A stretch of 6,884 nt of DNA from Candidatus Rokuibacteriota bacterium (lineage in GTDB: Bacteria; Methylomirabilota; Methylomirabilia; Rokubacteriales; CSP1-6), in NCBI GenBank assembly GCA_003221595.1, contig QHSM01000079.1, forward strand, positions 1 through 6,884, written 5' to 3'. Of the stretch, positions 1 through 6,347 are shown in pieces. The notes under the pieces are model-generated. The model did no database searches, had not been told where the DNA came from, and worked only from the letters and a program-made list of their open reading frames with translations. Position numbers and translations under genes: made by a program. Position 1 is the first letter of the stretch. Every line of letters starts with the position of its first letter.

Positions 1-2702
1 GCTTCAGCGAGTACTTCTCGACGCTCGGCAAGGAGGAGCGCGCGCAGGCGTGGGGCTTCTCGCTGCGATACGGCAAGGATCGGCTCGAGCCCGCCGCGCT
101 GACATCTGAATTGCAGCGCCTCGAGGGGCGTCTCTACGATCGGCTGCCGGAGCGCCTCGAGGAGGAGCGCGATCCGACGCGGCGCGCGCTGCTCTACGGC
201 TTCCCGCAGCAGTTCGCGCTTCTCCGCGATCGCCTCGTCCAGTTCGTCGACGCGGCTTTCTCGTCGACGAAGTTCGATTCGCCGCTCATCCTGCGCGGGG
301 TCTACTTCACGAGCGGCACCCAGGAAGGAAGCCCCATCGACCGGGTCATGGGCACGCTGGCGCGCGGGCTCGGCCTCGAGCGGCGGCTCCTGCCGGCGCA
401 GCATCCGACCGGGCGGAGCTACTTCCTCACGCGTCCCCTTCTCGAGGTCGTCTTCCCCGAGGCCGGGCTCGCCGGATTCGATCTGCGCTGGGAGCGCCGA
501 CGCCAGTGGCTCCAGACCGGCGCCATCGCGGGGTGCGCGGTCTTGCTACTGCTCGCGAGCCTGGCGTGGTGGCTCAGCGCCGCGAACAACCGGCGCTATC
601 TCGGCGAGGTCACGGCGAAGTTCGGCGAGGTGCAGAAGCAAGTGACGGCGGTTCGCGCCGGCGCCCGGAGTGACTTGACGGCGCTCCTGCCGACGCTCAC
701 CGGCGTGCACGGCCTCGCCGAGACGCCCGCCACGACGAACGGCTCCGTGCCCTGGTCGTGGCGCTTCGGCCTCTACCAGGGCGGCAAGCTCGAGACGGCG
801 AGCGGGGCGGCCTACCGGCGGATGCTTCAGGACACGTTCTTGCCGTCGCTCGCCTCGTACCTCGAGCAGTACCTCCGCCAGGACGCCCCCGGCAGCCCGG
901 ACGAGGCGTACGACGCGCTGAAGACGTACATCATGCTCTACGACCCCAAGCACCTCGAGCCCGAGGCCGTGTGGCGCTGGTTCCAGATTCGCGGCGATCA
1001 GCTCCTCGGCGCCGACGCCGGGCCCAAGGCGCTGAAGGTGCACTTCGACTCGCTCTACGACCGCGGCTGGGTCGATCCCGTCGTTCCCCGGAACGACGAG
1101 CTGATCGCGCGCGTGCGCAGCGCGATCACCCGCGACACGCTCGCGAATCGCGTCTACGGGCGACTCAAGCGCGAAGCGAGCACGGACCTCAAGGAATTCA
1201 CCGTCGCGGAGAAGGCGGGCCCGAAGGCAATGCTGGTCTTCGAGCGGGAGAGCCGCCAGCCGCTGACGAAGGGCGTGCCGGGCCTCTATACCAAGGACGG
1301 CTACTACAAGTACTTCAACCCGAAGGTCGAGACGAACACGCTCCAGCTGGCCGAGGAGGAGTCGTGGGTCATCGGCTCGTCCCGCACCGGGCTGGCGACG
1401 TCGGCCCCCAGCTCGACGGACGCGGTCCGCCGGCTCTACCTCGAGGACTATCGCAAGATCTGGCGGGCGTTCATCGGCGACATCACGATCGTGCGCGACC
1501 GCGATCTCGCCAAGACGATCGAGATCACCCGCACCCTGTCGGGGCCGGACACACCGCTGAAGACCCTGATGAAGGCCATCGCGCGCGAGACGAGCCTCTC
1601 GGCGCCCGACAAGGACGGCGCTCTGGGCGGGTTGGCCGGCAAGGCGCAGGACCTCGCGAGTCGGGCCCGCCAGTCCGTGACGGGCGTGCCCTTCGGCGCC
1701 CTCGAGAAGTCGATGGTCGACGATCAGTTCGAGGACGTCCGAAAATTCGTCGGAGCCGACGGCGCCGGTGGCGCCGCGGGAGCCGCCGGCGGCGGGCCGC
1801 CGCCCATCGATGGAATCATCCAGCTCCTCAGCGAGGCCTATCAGTGGCTGGTGGCCACCGATCAGGCGCTCAAGACGGGCCAGTCGCTGCCGCCGACCGA
1901 CATCGCGACCAAGCTCACCGGCGAGGCCGCGCGGCAGCCCGAGCCCATGCGCTCGATGCTCGCCTCGCTGGCCGGCGGCAGCGTGAAGACGACGGTCGGC
2001 AAGACGCGCGAGCGCATCGACGGCGAGCTGCGCGCGCAGGTGACCGAGTTCTGCCAGAAAGCGACCGCCGGCCGCTATCCGTTCGTACGCACCAGCAACC
2101 AGGACGTGACGCCCGACGACTTCGCGAAGCTCTTCGCGCAGGGCGGCGTGCTGGACGGCTTCTTCCAGAAGTACCTGGCGCCGGTGGTCGACACCGGCTC
2201 GAAGCCCTGGCGCTTCAAGGACCCGGCCATGGGCCAGTCGTCGGCGCTGGCCGAGTTCCAGCGGGCGCAGGTCATTCGTGAGGTCCTCTTCCGCGGCGGC
2301 GGGAGCATGCCGAGCCTCCAGCTGGAGCTCAAGCCCGTGGAGATGGACGCCTCGATCCAGCAGTTCCTCCTCGACGTCGACGGAAAGCTCGTGCGGTACT
2401 CGCACGGCCCGCAGGTGGCGGTGCCCGTGCAGTTCCCCGGACCCGGCGGCAAGAGCCTCATACGCGCGACGATCTCGCCGGCCCCCGCCTCGGGCTCGGC
2501 CGGCCTCAGGTTCGAAGGGCCGTGGGCGCTGTTCCGGATGTTCGACGGCGTGCAGATCATCGACACCCGGCAATCGGAGCGGTTCGTCGCGGCGCTCACC
2601 GTCGACGGCCGCCGCACGGTCTTCGAGGTCTTCGCCTCGAGCGTGCGCAATCCCTTCCGCCTCCCCGAGCTCAGTCAGTTCCGCTGCCCGACCGCTCTGT
2701 GA
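1..2702 (+). CDS. tssM: TssM/IcmF, T6SS membrane-complex protein, C-terminal part (5' end outside window)
   Basis: TssM is the large inner-membrane protein of the T6SS trans-envelope complex (with TssL and TssJ). Its periplasmic domain reaches the outer-membrane lipoprotein TssJ. The frame is open from base 3 with no stop, so the gene starts upstream; a TTG at 111 is only an internal codon. Seen in order: the family's end-of-cytoplasmic-domain signature (FSEYFSTLGKEERAQAWGF, 3-59); YGFPQQF near 198-218; LRGVYFTSGTQEG at 291-329; GRSYFLTR at 411-434 followed by EVVFPEAGLAG. One hydrophobic helix (GAIAGCAVLLLLASLAWWL, about 519-575) matches the third TssM membrane segment. A long periplasmic IcmF-related domain follows, then the IcmF C-terminal domain (about 2260-2690) with GPWALFRMFDG and the terminal FRCPTAL. 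The Walker A region, if present, lies outside the window. A Gly/Ala/Pro-rich stretch (about 1756-1806) interrupts the periplasmic domain. The stop TGA overlaps the tagF start. Identification is firm. Confidence 0.96.
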   Translation, partial: FSEYFSTLGKEERAQAWGFSLRYGKDRLEPAALTSELQRLEGRLYDRLPERLEEERDPTRRALLYGFPQQFALLRDRLVQFVDAAFSSTKFDSPLILRGVYFTSGTQEGSPIDRVMGTLARGLGLERRLLPAQHPTGRSYFLTRPLLEVVFPEAGLAGFDLRWERRRQWLQTGAIAGCAVLLLLASLAWWLSAANNRRYLGEVTAKFGEVQKQVTAVRAGARSDLTALLPTLTGVHGLAETPATTNGSVPWSWRFGLYQGGKLETASGAAYRRMLQDTFLPSLASYLEQYLRQDAPGSPDEAYDALKTYIMLYDPKHLEPEAVWRWFQIRGDQLLGADAGPKALKVHFDSLYDRGWVDPVVPRNDELIARVRSAITRDTLANRVYGRLKREASTDLKEFTVAEKAGPKAMLVFERESRQPLTKGVPGLYTKDGYYKYFNPKVETNTLQLAEEESWVIGSSRTGLATSAPSSTDAVRRLYLEDYRKIWRAFIGDITIVRDRDLAKTIEITRTLSGPDTPLKTLMKAIARETSLSAPDKDGALGGLAGKAQDLASRARQSVTGVPFGALEKSMVDDQFEDVRKFVGADGAGGAAGAAGGGPPPIDGIIQLLSEAYQWLVATDQALKTGQSLPPTDIATKLTGEAARQPEPMRSMLASLAGGSVKTTVGKTRERIDGELRAQVTEFCQKATAGRYPFVRTSNQDVTPDDFAKLFAQGGVLDGFFQKYLAPVVDTGSKPWRFKDPAMGQSSALAEFQRAQVIREVLFRGGGSMPSLQLELKPVEMDASIQQFLLDVDGKLVRYSHGPQVAVPVQFPGPGGKSLIRATISPAPASGSAGLRFEGPWALFRMFDGVQIIDTRQSERFVAALTVDGRRTVFEVFASSVRNPFRLPELSQFRCPTAL

Positions 2703-3370
2703 TCGGGGACCTGACCGGCGCGATTCCAGGCTGGTACGGGAAGCTCCCGAGCCTGGGAGACTTCGCCAGTCGCCGGCTGCCGGTCGAGTTCGTCAAGCGG
2801 TGGGACGCCTGGCTGCAGGACGTCGTGCCCGCCGCGCGCGCCGCGCTCGGCGAAAGCTGGCTCGACACCTACCTGACCATGCCGATCTGGCGGTTCGCAT
2901 TCCTCCCGGGGCTGGTCGGCCCGAGCGGCTGGGCCGGCGTGCTGATGCCGAGCGTCGACCGGGTCGGCCGCCACTTTCCCCTGGCGGTCGCGATGGCCAT
3001 GCCCACGCACGCCGCCGCAGCGCACGCCGTGTTCGAGGGCGCCGACTGGTTCGCGGGCCTGGAGGACGCGGCACTCGCGGTGCTCGATCCGACGCGAACG
3101 GCCGACGATCTCGACGGCGCGCTCGCGCAGAGCGTCCTGGCGGTTCCGGCAAGCGAGCCTGCCGGCCAGGGCGGCCCGGTGCGCGCCCTGTCGTCCGTCG
3201 AGGCCTTCGCACCGCTGGCGGAGGGTGAGGCGCTCCGTGCCTGGAGCGAGAGCACGGGCTGGATGACGCTCTGGTGGACGCGCGGCCGTGTGGACGGGGT
3301 ACCCCTGATGCTCGGCTGCGCGGAGCTACCGACCGCGGAAGAGTTCGCCCGTCTCCTCGCGAGCCGCTAG
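2699..3370 (+). CDS. tagF: TagF, T6SS-associated post-translational repressor
   Basis: A 223-aa protein of the TagF family (DUF2094), the usual length for the stand-alone form. Hallmarks: GWYGKLPSLGDF at residues 11-22; WDAWL at 35-39; PIWRFAFLPG at 62-71; the strongly conserved GVLMPSVDRVGRHFPL at 80-95; and the C-terminal WW...CAELP...FARLL. In Pseudomonas and Agrobacterium TagF silences T6SS assembly after translation by acting on the Fha protein; that role is taken from the family. The GTG start at 2699 overlaps the tssM stop in GTGA and places the first signature at the expected distance from the N terminus. No Shine-Dalgarno is visible, which suits coupling to tssM. The frame is open upstream to 2522, but that stretch is the shadow of tssM. 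No membrane segment or signal peptide is seen, so it is probably cytoplasmic. It is not fused to a PppA phosphatase domain as in some species. It converges on tagH, its probable target. Confidence 0.93.
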   Translation: MIGDLTGAIPGWYGKLPSLGDFASRRLPVEFVKRWDAWLQDVVPAARAALGESWLDTYLTMPIWRFAFLPGLVGPSGWAGVLMPSVDRVGRHFPLAVAMAMPTHAAAAHAVFEGADWFAGLEDAALAVLDPTRTADDLDGALAQSVLAVPASEPAGQGGPVRALSSVEAFAPLAEGEALRAWSESTGWMTLWWTRGRVDGVPLMLGCAELPTAEEFARLLASR

Positions 3371-3393
3371 GCTCGCGTGCCCGCCCGAGCCTA
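3358..3393. terminator. Overlapping alternative hairpins at the tagF/tagH convergent junction
   Basis: Two perfect 8-bp stems share an arm. Hairpin A: CGCGAGCC (3358-3365), loop GCTA, GGCTCGCG (3370-3377). Hairpin B: TAGGCTCG (3368-3375), 10-nt loop, CGAGCCTA (3386-3393). The outer ends of hairpin B contain the stop codons of both genes: tagF TAG at 3368-3370 and tagH TAG on the - strand at 3393-3391. Neither has a T-tract on either strand, so this is not a textbook intrinsic terminator. Position between convergent genes and GC-rich stems make a two-way transcription barrier or mRNA 3'-end stabiliser plausible. The function is inferred; the structure is seen directly. Confidence 0.5.
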
Positions 3394-4715
3394 CTTCGGC
3401 CCGTCGCGTAGCGACTTGACCTGCGCCTCGTAGGCGCGGCGGAACGCCTTGCCGAAGGCGGCGTTGAAATCCTCGCGCGCCTCGCTGGAGATGGCCGCGT
3501 AGCGCTCGACGAACTGGTCCCACAGCTTCGCCTTGCGATTCATCGGCAGCAGGTCGTCGAGGAACGACTGGTCGGCCAAGCGCTTGCCCAGCTCTTGAGG
3601 CGAAAATCGCGCGAGCACTTCCTCGAGCGCGGCGCGCATGCCGGCCAGGAAGCCGAGCTGGTGGGCGCGCAGATCGTCGTAGGCGTCCTTCATCGCGCGC
3701 AGCGGCGGCATGAAGCCGTGCATCTGCGGCGCCAGCAGGTGCGACAGCGCCGCCTCCACCGACGGCGAGAACTTCAGCGGGTTGTTGTCCTGCGCCATGA
3801 TCATCGTGACGTCGGCGCGCATCTCGCTCTTCGTGAGCCCGCGGGCGCGCAGGAGGTCGAGCGTGCCCTGCACCGCCTCGCGCAGGAGACGGCCGATCGC
3901 CTCCATGGTGTCGGGCGTGAGGCTCTTCGCCGACTGACTTCCCGGAATGCCCGCGCCCTGCAAGAAGGCGCGGAGCAGCACACTCGGCTGAGGAATCGTC
4001 GGCCTCGCCGGCGCCGGAGGCTTCACCGCCGCCTCGGGCCTCGCCTGCGGCGGAGTGAACGGCGTGAAGAGCTCCGACCCGCTATCCGGAACGGTCGGCG
4101 GCGGCGGAGCCGGCTTGGCCGCGCTCGAGAACATATCGAGCGGATCGACGACGCCGCCCGAGGCCGGCGACGACCCGAGCGCCGGCGTGCCGAACGGCGA
4201 GTTAGGCGCTAGCGGGTCGGACCCACCCGCCGACTTCAGATTGAAGAGATCGTCGAGGCTCGGCTCTTTCCCGCGAATGCCCAGGAGTGGATCGTCGGCC
4301 GGGAATTCCGGAATGATCGGAGCCGCGGCCGGCGCCCGCGCGGGCGCCACCGGCTGGGCGGGCGGCGGATTGAACGGGTTCAGCGGGTCCGAGCGCTGCG
4401 GCGACCGCTCGACGGGCCCCAGGAGATCGGCGAAGGGATCGAAGGCGCTGGGCGAGGCCGGCAGCGGGCTCGACGGGCTGATTTGCGGCGCGCTGGGCGC
4501 GGTGACGGCGATCTGGAGGACGTAGTCGCCGATCTTGACCTGGTCTCCGTCGCCCAGGCGTGCCTGGCTGCCCGAGCCGAGCGCGCGACCGTTGACGACG
4601 ACCGGGTTCTTCGTTCCGGTGTCCGTGATGAGGAAGCCGCCCGCCTGGAAGGAGATGGTGGCGGCTCCCGGTCGAGTGGCCGCCCCTTGAAGGAGACCGC
4701 GCGGATCGTCAGCAT
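3391..4715 (-). pseudogene. tagH: TagH/Fha-type T6SS FHA protein, FHA domain frameshifted and partly deleted
   Basis: TagH/Fha proteins pair an N-terminal FHA (phosphothreonine-binding) domain with a T6SS-specific C-terminal domain, and act in threonine-phosphorylation control of T6SS. The ATG at 4715 has an AGGTAGGG-type ribosome site (4721-4728) and begins MLTIRAVSFKG, a typical TagH N terminus, but this frame leaves the family and ends at 4380. The rest lies in the frame shifted by -1. From about 4657 it reads ATISFQAGGFLITDTG, then NPVVVNGRALG, LGDGDQVKIGDYVLQIAV (second half of FHA), a long Pro-rich linker with repeated DPL/DPF motifs (to about 3995), and a C-terminal domain (3990-3391) containing NNPLKFS and FMPPLRAMKDAYDDLRAHQ. 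Roughly 30-40 residues between FKG and ATISF are missing, including the GR and SRxH motifs. A stop at 4725-4723 blocks the downstream frame; its first start candidate is GTG at 4350, giving 319 aa without FHA. Either a real lesion or an assembly error. Confidence 0.8.
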
Positions 4716-4773
4716 AAACGCCCTACCTTCCCTACCTTTCTTTCCAGAACGAATCCGAGAGCGGCGTAGAGCG

Positions 4774-4779
4774 ATTTTA
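4774..4779 (-). promoter_or_regulatory. Possible -10 element for tagH
   Basis: On the - strand the hexamer TAAAAT (5 of 6 to TATAAT) stands out in a GC-rich spacer, about 60 nt ahead of the tagH ATG. An upstream -35 match is poor: only the GAC core of GGGACG at 18-nt spacing. It is proposed on the -10 match and position alone. Confidence 0.25.
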
Positions 4780-4812
4780 CTCCGGTTGGGCCGCCGGCGT
4801 CCCCTCCTCAAT

Positions 4813-4854
4813 CCGCTGTATTTAGGCGACTTCCCGCTGTACTTGGGCGACTCC
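4813..4854. repeat. Two tandem 21-bp direct repeats
   Basis: Unit 1 (4813-4833) starts CCGCTGTATTTAGGCGAC and unit 2 (4834-4854) starts CCGCTGTACTTGGGCGAC. They match at 18 of 21 positions and abut exactly. A 21-bp period is two helical turns, so both units face the same side of the DNA, as expected of a paired operator. They lie 38-79 bp ahead of the ATG of the 255-aa gene and about 100 bp ahead of tagH. An operator role is inference; a chance or relic duplication is possible. Confidence 0.6.
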
Positions 4855-4879
4855 GGAAGGCTAGACTACCGGCGCACGC

Positions 4880-4885
4880 AGGAGG
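4880..4885 (+). promoter_or_regulatory. Strong ribosome binding site for the 255-aa gene
   Basis: A perfect AGGAGG lies 6 nt before the ATG at 4892. This fixes the start and excludes an upstream extension of this frame. A weak -10-like TAGACT (4862-4867) precedes it, without a convincing -35. Confidence 0.75.
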
Positions 4886-4891
4886 CGGCGG

Positions 4892-5659
4892 ATGGGCGGC
4901 CCGGACAAACGAGCGAAACCCCTGACGTTCCAGGACCTCACGGAGCTCCGGCGCAAGACGGAAGCGGTCTCCAAGTTCCTGCAGGAGCAGCTCGCCGCGC
5001 ACCTGGAGACCCTGCGGCCGGTGATCTCACCCGAGCGGGTGTTCAGCAAGTTCCTCGGAACCAAAGGCGACCACGGGCTTTCGGATCGCGCCTTCGCCCA
5101 CCTGCAGCAGAGCTACCGGCCGTTCTCGGGCAAGCCCTTCGACATTCCGTCGGAGTTCGATCCGCAGTGGCTGACGCTGGTCGGGAGCCGCCTGGCGCTC
5201 CATCCCTGGGAGTACGCGTACGAGATCAAGACCGAGCGCGAGACCAAGACGATCACGATGGCCTCGCCCGTTCGCTGGGTCTTGACCTTCACGTCGACCT
5301 ACGGGCTCTCGCAGATGCGACAGGGGCTCGCCGGCAAGGGCGAGCGGCGTATCGAGCACATCCGCCAGTTCGTCGTCAACGCGCTGGTCGCCCAGGCCTC
5401 GATCGCCCACGCCACCGGGCTCGGCGCGCTCTTCGGCGATCTCCGGTATCAGCTCCAGACCGAGTATTCGCCCGACCTGCCCAAGCTGCCGCTCACGACG
5501 ATCACGTTCGGGCTGCCCTCGTTCCGGCCGCCCGACGATCTCATCATGGCCGCGACCGGCTTCTCGGGGATTCCCGCCTTCATCGAGCTGGTCGACACGG
5601 AGGCCGCCGCCAAACTGCCCGATCCGTTGAAGGCTCGGTTGCAGGAGGTCGTCCGCTAG
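4892..5659 (+). CDS. Uncharacterised 255-aa protein, family not recognised
   Basis: I do not recognise this family. The reading is nevertheless secure: perfect AGGAGG site, and a second copy in this window that conserves the protein sequence. Residues 10-45 look helical and charged (LTELRRKTEAVSKFLQEQL), possibly a short coiled coil. The centre has a conserved GDHGLSDRAFAHLQQSYRPF block (59-78), PFDIPSEFDP (82-91) and WEYAYEIKTERETKTITM (106-123), probably beta-rich. RRIEHIRQFVVNALVAQA (152-169) looks like an amphipathic helix, followed by TTITFGLPSFRPP (202-214). No signal peptide, membrane helix, nucleotide-binding motif or catalytic signature is apparent, so a soluble cytoplasmic protein is most likely. 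It is divergent from tagH and convergent with the lipoprotein gene, whose stop lies 12 bp beyond its own. A T6SS-related role (accessory, effector or immunity protein) is possible from location only. Confidence 0.85.
   Translation: MGGPDKRAKPLTFQDLTELRRKTEAVSKFLQEQLAAHLETLRPVISPERVFSKFLGTKGDHGLSDRAFAHLQQSYRPFSGKPFDIPSEFDPQWLTLVGSRLALHPWEYAYEIKTERETKTITMASPVRWVLTFTSTYGLSQMRQGLAGKGERRIEHIRQFVVNALVAQASIAHATGLGALFGDLRYQLQTEYSPDLPKLPLTTITFGLPSFRPPDDLIMAATGFSGIPAFIELVDTEAAAKLPDPLKARLQEVVR
5061..5607 (+). repeat. Inverted repeat, left arm (paired with 6348-6884)
   Basis: This stretch inside the 255-aa gene is repeated in inverted orientation at 6348-6884, at roughly 90% DNA identity in the part aligned by hand. 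The spacer of about 740 bp carries the end of this gene and the whole lipoprotein gene. The right arm may extend further, since the window ends inside it. The homology breaks at GTCGAC (5591-5596), a few bases before the arm fades out. Confidence 0.8.
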
Positions 5660-5671
5660 CTTCTCGCCCTC

Positions 5672-6259
5672 TTACTGTAGCTTCTTGATCTTGAAGTGCA
5701 CGCGCCGGTTCTTCGCGGCGCAGGCGTCGGTCATCTCCCTGCACACCGGCCGTTCCGAGCCGTGGCTGACGGTCCACATGCGCGTCCCCGGCACGCCTTG
5801 CTTGACGAGAGCGGTCGCGGCGGCCATCGCCCGCTGCTCCCCCGCCGCCCGGTTGCTCTCGCGCGTTCCCTTGGGGTCGGAGTGCCCCTCGATGAGGATC
5901 AGGCATCCGGGATTCCCGACCAGCCAGCGGGCGTTGTTCCGGATGACCGTGGCGCCGACCCGCCCGATACCGTTTTGACCAGGATCAAAGAAGACGTCCT
6001 TGAGCGCCGGCTCGTCGGTGAACTCCTCGACGGTCACCGGCACCGGCGGCGGCGGCGTGTTCACCGACTGCGCCATGGGCGTGCTCGGGGCGACCGGCTT
6101 CGGCGTCGGCGCCGATGACTGGCCCGGCGAGCGTTGCGGCTGGTCGGCCGGCGCGGACGCGGTCGGCATCGCGGTCGGCTCGTCGGTCTTTGTTCCGCAG
6201 CCGCTCAGCAAGAACGCCAAGATGGCGAAGCAGGCGACGTGCGAACGATGGGACTTCAT
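5672..6259 (-). CDS. Pal/OmpA-family peptidoglycan-binding outer-membrane lipoprotein
   Basis: A 195-aa lipoprotein precursor. Residues 1-21 form a type II signal peptide with lipobox LSGC (lipidated Cys21); Gly at +2 gives no inner-membrane retention signal, so the outer membrane is expected. Residues 22-75 are a Pro/Ala/Thr/Ser-rich tether. Residues about 83-192 are an OmpA C-terminal-like domain: VFFDPGQ, NARWL, ILIEGHSDPKGTRESN and NRRVHF. Asp128 in GHSD and Arg186 in NRRV correspond to the peptidoglycan (diaminopimelate) binding pair of Pal. Cys173 and Cys180 could form a disulfide; Cys119 is a third periplasmic cysteine. A GGAGAGAG ribosome site precedes the ATG (core spacing about 7 nt). 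The order resembles Pal of the Tol-Pal system, but no tol genes are nearby. Beside a T6SS it could alternatively help anchor the apparatus to peptidoglycan, as OmpA-domain accessory proteins do in other loci. Fold assignment is firm; the specific role is open. Confidence 0.92.
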   Translation of the reverse strand: MKSHRSHVACFAILAFLLSGCGTKTDEPTAMPTASAPADQPQRSPGQSSAPTPKPVAPSTPMAQSVNTPPPPVPVTVEEFTDEPALKDVFFDPGQNGIGRVGATVIRNNARWLVGNPGCLILIEGHSDPKGTRESNRAAGEQRAMAAATALVKQGVPGTRMWTVSHGSERPVCREMTDACAAKNRRVHFKIKKLQ

Positions 6260-6347
6260 TGGCTCTCTCCGCGCCGTGATCGGAATGGAGGTGCCAGTTT
6301 ACGCCGTCATTAACCACTACCGCTCATCCATAACCACAGACTTACCG
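6260..6347 (-). promoter_or_regulatory. Upstream region of the lipoprotein gene with two TAACCAC repeats
   Basis: This short spacer lies between the lipoprotein ATG and the end of homology of the decayed gene copy. On the + strand TAACCAC occurs at 6311-6317 and 6331-6337, spaced exactly 20 bp; it is more AT-rich than its surroundings. On the lipoprotein strand TAAACT (6302-6297) is a possible weak -10 without a good -35. The ribosome site GGAGAGAG is at 6270-6263. The promoter must lie here or inside the pseudogene remnant; the element calls are tentative. Confidence 0.35.

Larger units (their letters stand above)
4716..4891. other. Divergent intergenic region between tagH and the 255-aa gene
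   Basis: This 176-bp spacer separates two divergent genes and must hold the regulatory signals of both. It contains a near 10-bp direct repeat (GAAAGGTAGG / GAAGGTAGGG on the - strand, 4740-4721) that includes the tagH ribosome site, an AT-rich patch near 4774-4779, and the 21-bp tandem repeat. No RNA gene or additional convincing ORF is seen. Confidence 0.6.

Noticed and set aside
758..2281. 507-codon + strand frame overlapping tssM in another phase
   Set aside because: Extremely Arg-rich low-complexity translation typical of an out-of-phase shadow; no ribosome site or family resemblance.
546..2573. Long 675-codon open frame on the - strand, antisense to tssM
   Set aside because: The translation is Arg/Ala/Gly/Leu-rich with no recognisable domain, and tssM conservation on the + strand explains the region fully. 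Long antisense frames are expected in GC-rich DNA.
2278..3228. 316-codon + strand frame spanning the end of tssM and most of tagF
   Set aside because: Ser/Arg/Pro-rich shadow; the real tssM and tagF frames have clear family signatures across the same bases.
4685..4715. Programmed ribosomal frameshift to join the two tagH frames
   Set aside because: A -1 slip near AAGGGGC would join the frames, but there is no classic slippery heptamer, and the product would still lack the FHA core segment. A deletion or sequence error is simpler.
5660..5671. Terminator between the convergent 255-aa gene and the lipoprotein gene
   Set aside because: Only 12 bp separate the stops and no stem-loop with a T-tract is visible there; a TAGCTTCT direct repeat (5657-5664 and 5679-5686) is not a hairpin.
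4483..5688. 401-codon + strand frame from tagH antisense into the 255-aa gene
   Set aside because: It crosses an intergenic region and runs out of phase with the conserved 255-aa protein; its Arg/Ala-rich composition is a GC artefact.
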